In this document: positions 37,849-48,200 of the stretch, piece by piece
How the letters are laid out: each line of letters starts with the position of its first letter
How positions within the stretch are numbered: the stretch's first letter is position 1
Origin: Mucilaginibacter gotjawali
GTDB taxonomy: Bacteria; Bacteroidota; Bacteroidia; Sphingobacteriales; Sphingobacteriaceae
Reading direction: 5' to 3'
Assembly: GCF_002355435.1 (NCBI RefSeq)
Contig: NZ_AP017313.1
Coordinates: forward strand, 5,084,001-5,148,000
DNA length: 64,000 bases
Position numbers and translations under genes: made by a program
Notes under the pieces: generated by a model
Told to the model about the DNA's origin: nothing
The model's database searches: none
The model's input: only the letters and a program-made list of their open reading frames with translations

Positions 37849-40800
37849 AAAAAGTTTACTACTATTCATCATAAGTCTTTCCCTGGTATTCATATCAGCC
37901 AAGGCGGTAGCGGCAAACGCCAACCTCAATTCGCTTGCAGTGAGCGCCGGCACGCTTTCTCCGGTTTTTGCAAGCGGTACTTATGCCTATAGTATTTCCG
38001 AAAGCAGTTCAACAGCGTCCATTACGTTTACACCGGTTCAAACAATTGGAGGTTCAACTATTAAAATTAATGGTACAACAGTTGCCAGCGGCGCCACATC
38101 CGGCGCTATTGCGTTAAGCGCCGGAACCAATACCATAACTATTGTTGTTACTTCTTTTGGTAATACAACAGAAACCTATACCATAACGGTCACCAGGCAA
38201 AACATCAGCTACTCAGGTTCGCCTTTTACTTATTATACCGGTTTAACCATTACTTCGTTAACACCGACAGCGACCGGCGCGCCAACCTATGGGGTAAGCC
38301 CCGCGCTGCCTGCGGGTTTAGCCATCAGTGCAACAACCGGGGTGATCTCCGGCACACCGACAGCCACCGCTTCGGTAGCCACCTATACCATAACCGCAAC
38401 CTATTCCGGCGCAATTACGGCTACTACCACCTTGAGTATAACGGTCCTGGCTTCTACCATAAGCTATACCGGATCGCCTTTTACGTATCGTGCAGGTACC
38501 CCCATAAGCACCTTAACATCAACAGAAGTGGGTGGCAACCCGGCAGCTTATTCCGGAACACTTCCGGCTGGTTTAACACTAAATACCTCTACCGGCGACA
38601 TAACAGGAACACCAACCACTCCAACTGCAGCAACGGGTTATACCATAACTGCAACTTATGCCGGTGGTGTTACGGCAACCACAACCATCAACATCACGGT
38701 ATTAGCCCCGACAATAAGTTATACCGGATCGCCTTTCGCCTATCAAACTACGGTAGCTATTTCAACATTAACGCCAACGGTAACCGGCACAGTAGTAAGT
38801 TATTCAGGAACATTACCCGCCGGTTTAACCCTCAATACTACCAACGGACAGATAACAGGTACGCCAACAACCGTATCCGCGGCTACCGCTTATACCATTA
38901 CCGCTAATTACGCCGCCGGGGTTACTGCCAGTACCAATATTACAATATCGGTAAACCTTGTACCTCCTGCCATTAGCTATTCGCCATCCACCAATATATA
39001 TAACGTCGCCACAGCAATAACATCATTAACGCCTGCAAACACCGGTGGCGTAATAGCAAGCTTTTCTATTAGCCCAGGCTTGCCTGCCGGTTTATCTTTT
39101 GATACTACCACCGGTATTATTTCGGGTACCCCCACAGCAACTTCTGCAGCCACTACTTATACCATTACCGCAACCAATAGCGGGGGCAGCAACAGCGCTA
39201 CCGTTAATTTAACTGTTTTAATGCAGTTGCCCGTTATTTATTTTTCGCCGGCATCACAGGTTATCGCCGAGGGGGCAACAATAGCGCCTCCGATAAAACC
39301 AACAAATACAGGCGGAGCGATAACCAGCTACTCGATAGATATTCCATTGCCCGCGGGTATGTCATTTAGTACTTCAACAGGTAAGATCACAGGATCACCA
39401 ACCGTTCCTTCAACCGTAACAACTTATACGGTTACCGCTACAAATGCCGGGGGAAGTGCGAGCGCGACTATAACCATTACGGTTACGCCTTATCCGCCAA
39501 ATATCAGTTATTCGCCATCAACAAATATTTACACTGTTGGCACAGCGATCACCCCTTTAACGCCAACGAACACCGGTGGCGCAGATACGATTTACACAGT
39601 CGGTCCGTCATTACCTGCTGGTTTATCTTTTGATACCTATGCCGGCACGATATCGGGTACGCCTACAGCAGCATCACCTGCTACAACATATACCATATCA
39701 GGTAGTAACGATGGCGGGTCGAGCACTACAACAGTAACTATTTCGTGCGTAGTTCCATCACCGCCGGCGATCAGTTATTCACCTGCAACAAATACTTATA
39801 CCGTCGGAACGGCCATAACTCCATTAACGCCCGCAAATACGGGCGGCGCTGCAGTTAGTTATTCGATAGGGACAACATTACCGGCGGGCCTGTCATTTAA
39901 TACTACCACAGGCATAATTTCCGGAACGCCCACGACCTCCACATCTGCAACAACATACACAATTACAGCAACTAACGCCGCCGGCAGCGGGTCAACAACG
40001 GTTACATTAACTGTACTGCCAAAAGCCCCGGTAATCAGTTATTCACCGTCAACTAATACCTATACCAAAGGCACTGCTATTACCTCCCTCACGCCAACCA
40101 ACACAGGAGGCGCGGCTACCAGTTGGTCCATCAGCACTGCTTTGCCAACAGGCTTGTCTTTTAATACATCAACCGGGGTTATTTCAGGAACCCCAACCGT
40201 TACTTCTGCTACTACAACTTACACTATTACGGCTACCAACGCTAAAGGCAGCGCAACAACAACTGTAACTATAACCGTAAACTCCCTTGCACCAAATATC
40301 ACTTATACACCAGGAACGGTCACCTATACTGTGGGCTCAACAATAACGCCTGCCACGCCAACCAATACCGGGGGTGTCGCATCAAGTTATGCAATAAGCG
40401 GCGGCACATTGCCAACCGGATTATCGTTCAGCACCTCAACCGGTGCAATTTCCGGAGCTCCTACTGTTGTTTTCCCTACTACAACGTTTACTATTACGGC
40501 CACTAATAGTTCGGGTTCAAGCAGCACCAATTTAATCATTACCGTTAGCCCGGCAGCGCCTATAATCAGTTATACTCCTTCAACCGATGTTTTAACGGTA
40601 GGTGCTACCATGACCACTTTAACACCAACAAATACCGGGGGAGCGGTTGTTGGCTATTCGTATGCAACAACAGGAGTTTCGCTAACCGGTGCAACATTAA
40701 GCGGACCAAGTTTGATGACCATTGATGCATCGGGCAATATTTACGTAGCCAACTATAACAATGGAACTATTAGCAGGTGGAATTCAAGCCATACCTATTT

Positions 40801-43800
40801 GGGAACTTATACCACCGGCAAAGCGATGACAAACCCGGAAGGAATCGTATTTGATTCGTCGGGTAATTCATATGTTGAAGATACCGGCGCAGGTGCTATC
40901 TATAAATTCAATTCTTCCGGCGCTTACGTATCCACTATTATCACAGGTTTAAATCACCCGCTTGGTATCAGTATCGATGCGTCAAATAATTTATATATTG
41001 CCACTTATGTTTATACGTCGCCTTACACAAGTTCGGTAACCAAATACAACACATCAGGCACCCTGCTGCAAACAATTTCGAACACCCAGATGAACGAATC
41101 GGATGGCGTTGCCGTTGACCAGTCGTCCGGAATTATCTATGTATTAAACAGGGCACTAAACGTTACAGGTACCAACCAGGGCTATGTAACTTATTACAAT
41201 TCATCGGGCACCTACCTGGGTACATTCAGTTCCGGTTATAATGACCCTTTGGCAATTTCGGTAGATCCATCCGGAAACGTATTTGTAGCTGATTCACACA
41301 ACAACCAGGTAAAAATCTATAGTTCAACAGGTGTATTATTAAACACTTTAAGCGGTTTTACCGACGTAGAGGGCTTTACCGCTGATGGGCAGGGGAATTT
41401 ATACGTGGCGGATTTTACAAATAACACGGTTAAAGAGTACTTGTCGCTTGGCGGCTATCACATCAACGCACCATTGCCAGCCGGGTTAACCTTTAGTACC
41501 ACTACCGGTCAGATCAGCGGTACGCCAACCTCTTCGTTCCCTACCACCACTTATACCATTACCGCATACAATATTACGGGCAGCGGCTCTACTACCGAAA
41601 CCCTGTCGTGCGTTATTTCATATGATTGGGTTGGTGTTACCAGTACGGATTGGAACACAGCTTCAAACTGGCTCAGTAATGTAGTGCCTACCAGCTCAAA
41701 TACGGCTGTAATTGGCGTTAACCGAACCTTTAATTATTTCCCGAATGTGCTTACGGCATCAGGCACGGTTAATGTTGGCGCTATTTCATTTGGTAACGTA
41801 GGCAGTCAGGCGCCTGGCGTTGTTGTGAATACGGGCGCTACTTTAAATGTATTGGGACCAATAACTTACCAAAGCGATGCAAGTGCAGGACTTGGATATA
41901 CCTGTACGCTTTCTGGCGCGGGTACATTAACTGCCGACAGTGTACTTGTTATTGCGAATACGGCGTTGGGTAGCGCCTATACTGCAACTATGGCTTCATC
42001 AGTTACGAATTTTAATATTTCCGGGAATATTTCATTAACGTCGTCCGATAATGGGTCTGTTGCATACAACCCCACCTTTAACGTCACCGGCGGAACAACA
42101 AAACTGACAGGAGTTGTTGAAACATCAAACACTGCTTTAGGCACCTCAACTTTCGGCGTAGTTCCGGCGTCTGCTGCTACCCTGCAGTTTGTTAATTCAA
42201 CCGCATTATCCGGATTATCATCAACCGGCACTAACGTCATCTCATTTACAAATGCCGGAGCCACCGTTGAATACGCAGGTGCCGCACAAACTGTGTACAA
42301 CAGCAAGAGTATTACAGGGTTATCAACAGGTGTAACTTATCAAAATATTAAATTTTCGGGCACCGGCATTAAGTCGGTTGTCGGCAGTAGTCTTAGTATA
42401 TCAGGCGATTTTACCAATACTTTGGCCAACGATGCAAGCAATACTGTAAGCCTGGGCGGCACGGTTCTCTTTAACGGAACAACCCAAAGCCTGGCAGGCG
42501 GAGGTGGTAACGGTACCGGTTTAGGTAAAGTTATTTTTAGTGGTGCGGGTACAAAAACCATGGTTAGCGGTTCGTTCTATGTATATCCTACTGGTGTTTT
42601 AACTATGAGCGGGAACAGCACTTCAACTATTTTGAATGCAAATGGCTTATTGACGCTAAAATCAAGCGCTACATCTACGGCATCAGTAGCTGCCATACCC
42701 ACCGGGCCAAGTATAACAGGCAATGTAAACGTACAACGGTATATAACAGGCGGAACCGGGTATCGTGGCTATCGCCTGGGTTCTTCCCCTGTGTATGCAA
42801 CAACCGTTAGCGGTAACAATGTATGCAGCATTAACTATTTGCAAACCTATATGTATCTTACCGGCAGTGCCGGCGGTGGCTTTGATAAAACAGGTAACCC
42901 CACGCTTTATTTATTCAGGGAAGACCAAACACCAAGTAATTTAACTTTTACCAGTGGTAACTTCTGGGGCGTCAGCGCCATTAACAATACACCTGCTACA
43001 ACCTATACTTTAACAGGTTCGGGCACGGGAAATTTCAACATTCCCGTAGGTAACGGATTTCTATACTTCTTTAGAGGCAACCGGAACTCTGCTTCATTAA
43101 CAACAGAAACACAGCCAAGCTATGTTACGCCGGTAGCAGTTACAACCGTTACTACCGGCATACTTAACCAGGGGCAGGTAATAGTAAATAACTGGTATAC
43201 GCCGGGCTCCCCGTACCTTGGCTATACTGGTACAGGAACCGGAACAAATTACGCGGTACGCGGCTTTAATTTCGTTGGCAATCCTTACGCAAGCTCAATA
43301 GACTGGGAGTCGTACAATACAACATCTTCAACAACAGGAATTTATGCAAACAACGTAGGAATAACTGTTTATGAGCTTAATGATGTTACCAATAACTATG
43401 ATGTTTATCAAAAGGGCGGTATTTACACCAACCATGGAACGCGGACGATAGTAAGCGGGCAAGGTTTTTTTGTACTGGCCACAAGCGGTACAAACCCACA
43501 GTTAATATTTAATGAAACGGCTAAAACCACCGCTCAGAATACCGGGCAAAATTTATTTATGTCAACAAAAGATGGTTTGGCAGCGTTGAATAATTCAAAC
43601 GTCGATCAACACCTCCGTTTACAAATGGTAAAGGATACCATTCATACTGATGATGTTTACATCGGCTTCAATTCTGGTGCTTCATCGAAATTTGTGGATG
43701 ATGAAGATGCCCCTTACAGGCCAGGCAACGGGCAAGTGAGCATAAGCAGTTTTTCAGCTGACGGGGTTAAGCTTGCTATTAACAAAATGCCATTGCCTAC

Positions 43801-44617
43801 GCTGCATGACCAAACGATTCCGCTATTTATAACCGCAAAGGCCTATGGCACATATGGTTTGAATTTGACTGAAATTGCCGCCATCCCGCAAGTTTATGAC
43901 GTTTGGCTGAAGGACAAATTCAACAAAGATTCGTTAGACATGCGTCATAACCCCTCTTATACCTTTGATATCACTGCGGATACCAATAGCTATGGGAGCA
44001 ATCGTTTCGAACTGGTTATCCGCGAAAATCCGTTGAAAATGGTGCACCTGCTAAATTTCTCGGCAACTAAAGCACAAAACGGTGCCGAGGCCGTTTGGGT
44101 AACAGAAAACGAACAGAACTACACCAACTTTACGGTTGAAAGAAGTACCGACGGCGGAACTACCTTCAACGTACTTGGAGGTTATGCATCCGATGCCCAG
44201 GGTACTTATAGCTACCTGGATAAAAATCCGGCAAATGGGGCAAACCTTTACCGCCTGAAAATAGAAGATATCAACGGTACAATTTCCTATTCGAAAGTAG
44301 TTACTGTGATGTACGGCAACGGATCCAGCCTGGTTAAGACAGGTATTTTAGTTTACCCGAATCCTGCAAAAAGTACGTTGAATTTGAATATAGCCCCAGG
44401 TTTTAACAGCAGTACGGCTACCCCGGTTACGGGTTCGTCAACTGCATATGATATCCAGATCGTTAATATTTTAGGTTCTGTAGTAACAAAAGCCACCACC
44501 AATACGCAGAGTTGGCAAACCGATGTCAGCAGCCTGATGCCAGGAACCTATGTAGTTAGGGTAGTGAACAGCAGTAATAACAGCACCGTTGGACAAGGAA
44601 CGTTCATTAAATTATAA
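37845..44617 (+). CDS. T9SS array member E, giant Ig-repeat surface protein (start frameshifted)
   Basis: A protein of about 2,260 residues and the largest in the window. The ATG at 37845 aligns with the member F start but is one base out of frame with the body. With seven instead of six A after it, the N-terminus would read MKKSLLLFIISLS..., a perfect signal peptide. As sequenced, the open frame begins at 37760. Domains: a cadherin-like beta-sandwich (NANLNSLAVSAGTLSP); nine He_PIG Ig-like repeats of about 85 residues; a tenth split by an NHL propeller (nt 40680-41450); the WVG...SNW motif; beta-rich repeats; the shared module from QRYITGG; and a T9SS type A sorting domain ending TFIKL. Confidence 0.85.
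38199..40563 (+). repeat. Nine tandem Ig-like (He_PIG) coding repeats in member E
   Basis: Each unit is about 255-270 bp and encodes ISYxPSTNxYTVGTAIT, a PTNTGG turn, a LPAGLSF strand, then GxISGTPT and TYTITATN. Units 4-9 are closest to each other; units 1-3 carry ISYTGSPFxY. Homology at DNA level makes unequal crossing-over likely. Confidence 0.85.
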
Positions 44618-44757
44618 TCTAAATAAAATATATTTATTTACCTGAATATCAATATATTATAATTAATATCTAAGATCAGCCCTTGATGTTTTTGAATGGC
44701 ACAGACCCTGCCATTACCGTGTTTACCAGACCCTAAATCTGGAAGCAGCGGGAGTTT
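44618..44757. other. Intergenic stretch after member E
   Basis: 140 AT-rich bases between the member E stop and the conserved 5' block of member F. I see no gene and no clear terminator. Confidence 0.5.
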
Positions 44758-44990
44758 ATTGTTAAAATTTAAAAAAACATTAAGTGTCGCAACAAATAAA
44801 TTTCCATTTCGTATAAGGGGATTACCGGTTCATGATGGGCGCTTGTTTAAGTGAGTTTTACCTGATTATTGAACCGGCTAAAAAAATTCATATAGAATAA
44901 CCCTATTAATTATTAAACCACGGATAGTGCCGGATTCATGCCGTTATTCAAGGCTAATTTGACGAAAACTATACCGCGAAAGAAACAATT
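44758..44990 (+). promoter_or_regulatory. Conserved 5' block of member F (candidate structured leader)
   Basis: Counterpart of 37349-37584. TGTCGCAACAA starts at 44785. CCGGTTCA (44825-44832) pairs perfectly with TGAACCGG (44870-44877) around a 37-nt loop. Compared with member E, the third pair changes from T-A to G-C, a compensatory substitution. Distance from stem to leader ATG is 113 nt, as in E. Confidence 0.6.
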
Positions 44991-45263
44991 ATGGCGACAC
45001 TTAAAAACCGTTATTATTTTTCTTTTGGAATTATTTCCGGGCATTGGCCTATTGATACAATTTGCCTGATTCAAACCGATAAAACTGAAAACACCATTAA
45101 CCCATTGTTTTATACGGCAATATTGACATCCTTTTATTACCAGAATACCATATTAGAAGATTCCGGGAAACGGAATTTAACTATTTCTTTTATTTCAAAA
45201 ATAAGCCGGTCAGCAGGTTGGCCTATACAGTATACGTGGGCGCTTCAAAGTTTGGTATCATGA
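44991..45263 (+). CDS. Leader ORF of member F, stop overlaps the giant gene
   Basis: 90 codons beginning MATLKNRYYFSFG and ending WALQSLVS. The TGA overlaps the ATG at 45260 (ATGA), as in the member E leader. The central part shows no similarity to the E leader and no recognisable domain. Conservation of both ends and of the overlap supports coupled translation or a sequence constraint at the start site; the peptide itself may not matter. Confidence 0.55.
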   Translation: MATLKNRYYFSFGIISGHWPIDTICLIQTDKTENTINPLFYTAILTSFYYQNTILEDSGKRNLTISFISKISRSAGWPIQYTWALQSLVS

Positions 45264-48200
45264 AAATTAAAAATCTGACCCCAGCTTTCTCTTATGCTTT
45301 GATGAAATCAAAGACTTTTCGCTTTTTGCGGCAAATACTTTTAAAACAAAAAAAAGATTTGGCGGCTTTTAAAAAACTGTCCAATCTAACACCTACAGTA
45401 AAAGCAATTTTGTTTACGCTGATTTTGGGAGTTACTAATTTGTTTTTAATAAACAAAACATTCGCGGTTACCTATTACAAACTTCCGGCTGCTACTTATG
45501 GAGCGCAAACGGGTACTGCCACTTATGGCACTGTGTCAACAGTAACCTACGCAATAACTTACGTAGTTTCAACATCGGCTGCCTCAGCAAACAGCGACCA
45601 GCTTGCGCTAGCCTGGACCAGCGGAGCCCCCACCGGCGTTACCTATACAATTACATCTTCTAATTTAACGCTGGTAGGTGGCAATAATGCGGCGGCTACT
45701 TTTTTACCTGTTTCAACAGGTACCAAAATCATTACTTTAACAATTACTACTACAGCAGCAACGCCAGCGTCAACGGCAGGATACGGCTTTACCCTTACAA
45801 CAACAGACGGAAATGGGGGCGTATCTGGCAGTAGTTCCGGTTTAACATTGGTTGTCGGTACAAAAGCTTTAACTGTTACGGCAAATAATCAAACAAAGGT
45901 TTACGGTACTGCATTTACCTTTGCCGGCACCGAGTTTACCACCTCAGGGCTTACTAATTCAGATGTTGTGACAGGTGCAACCATCACCAGTGGAGGAGCT
46001 GCGTCAACAGCAACTGTAGCAGGCAGCCCTTATGGCATTACGCCTGCGGCGGCGGTTGGCAGCGGCCTGGCGAATTATAGTATCAGCTACACAACAGGTA
46101 CTTTTACGGTAACTGCAAAACCTGTAACGGTTACCAGCCCCGTGGCCGCAAACAAAGTTTATAACGGCACCACAGCCGCAACAATTACCGGAACGCTCAG
46201 CGGCATTTTATCGCCTGACGTGGTCACGCTTTCCGGCACAGGTACTTTTGCGGGCGCAAATGTTGGTACCGGCATTGTTGTTACACCAACATGCACGCTA
46301 ACCGGCGCAAATTCCAGCAATTATACTTTAACACAGCCCGCAGGCTTAGCGGCCAATATCACCGCGGCGCCTTTAACCATTACTGCAAACAACGTTTCAA
46401 AAGTTTACGGTACCCTTTTAACCGGCACTGCGGGCTCTACAGCGTTCACTTCAACCGGGTTACAAAATGGAGAAACTATTGGCAGTGTAACCATTGCGTA
46501 TGGTACCGGTTCATCCATAAACGCGCCGGTGGGTACCAATACTGGTGCCGTAACTGCATCAGCCGCAACCGGCGGCACTTTTACGCCCGGAAATTATTCC
46601 ATAACATACCTAAACGGAAACGTAACGATTACCCCAAAAGCATTAACCATGCCGGGCGCCGCAGCCGGCAGCAAGGTATATGACGGAACTACACTTGCCA
46701 CCGTTACCGGCGGAACACTTTCGGGTATTGTTTCACCCGATGTAGTAACAATAAACGCAGCCTGTACATTCGCGACAGCAAATGTGGGCACAGGTATAGT
46801 GCTAACTTTTTATATCGGCGGTGCGGATGCCGGGAACTATACCCTGACACAGCCAGGCGCCACTGCCAATATAACACCAAAAGCATTAACAGAAAGTGGT
46901 GCCACCGCAGCCAATAAGGTATACGACGGAACAACAACTGCAACCATCACCGGCGGAACACTTACAGGGGTGATTTCACCGGATGTGGTAAGTGTAAGCA
47001 CAACCGGTGTTTTCGCCAGCGCAAACGCCGGAACTGGTATTTCCGTAACTATTGCAATTACGGGTGCCAGTGCCGGTAACTACACCATTACGCAGCCGGG
47101 TATAACTGCAAACATTACCCAAAAAACTTTAACAATTACGGGCATAACCATAACTAACAAATCTTATGATGGTACAACAGCTGCAACCATATCAGGAACC
47201 GCGGCATTAAGCGGGATTATAGGCAGCGACGTTGTAACACTGGGCGGAACACCAACTGCTGTATTTGCGTCTCAAAACGTTGCCACGGGCATTGCTGTAA
47301 CAATAACCGGGTATGCGTTAAGCGGGGCAAGTGCCGGTAATTATACCATAACACAGCCCAGTGGGTTAACGGCAAATATTACCGCAGCTACATTAAATAT
47401 AGTTGCTACCGGCCCCGGCAAAGTTAATGGAACTGCACAGGCGAGCCTTTCGGGCGCGGGAAGTGTTGGTTATTTCAACTATTCAGGAATTGTATCCGGC
47501 GAGAGCATAACAAGCGTAACGTTAACCCTAAGCAATACGGCGGCACAAACAGCTGGCTCAACCTATACAGTTACACCCTCGTTACCCGTTGGCGCGGGCG
47601 GATTTAATACAAGTAACTATTCCATCACCTACACGGCTTATAGTGGTATTGTAGCTGGCCATAATTATACATGGACGGGAGGGGCAAATACAACCTCCTG
47701 GACTACCACCGGTAACTGGTCATCAAACCCCAGCGGCGGAACGTATCCGGGAGGTGGCGGCGTTACCTATGATGGGGTTATCCTGCCATCTGGTACCACC
47801 TATACGCCTACTTTATCAGCAGGCGTTACGGTTAATACCCTAACCTTTACCGGTAACAATACGCTTACCATAGCTTCGGGTATAAAATTAATTTCAACTA
47901 ACTCCTTCATTGTCAATGCGGCTGCTACCAGTGCAAACCTGGTATTTTCGGGGGCATCTACTTCTACCATACTTGAGTTAAGCAGCTCTGTATTTAGTAA
48001 TTATGGCAGCTTCAACATCAGCGGTACAGGCCTTTTCCAGGTTGATAATAACGGTTCGTATATTTATAATGGTGGTACTGTAACTGCCAACGGCAATTGC
48101 ACTTTGTACCTGCAAGGTGGCACCAATGTAACCCATGCGATTACCAATGCAGGAACCTTTTATGCAGGAACCGCCAATTCAAATTGCAACATCGAGATGG

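Noticed and set aside
38199..40563. Regularly spaced repeats resembling a CRISPR-like or satellite array
   Set aside because: Repeats of about 265 bp are degenerate at third codon positions and encode Ig-like domains in one long frame; no 25-40 bp identical repeats with unique spacers.
46291..46683. 130-codon ORF within member F
   Set aside because: Out-of-frame reading of YDG/MBG repeats, rich in Arg/Asn/His; shadow.
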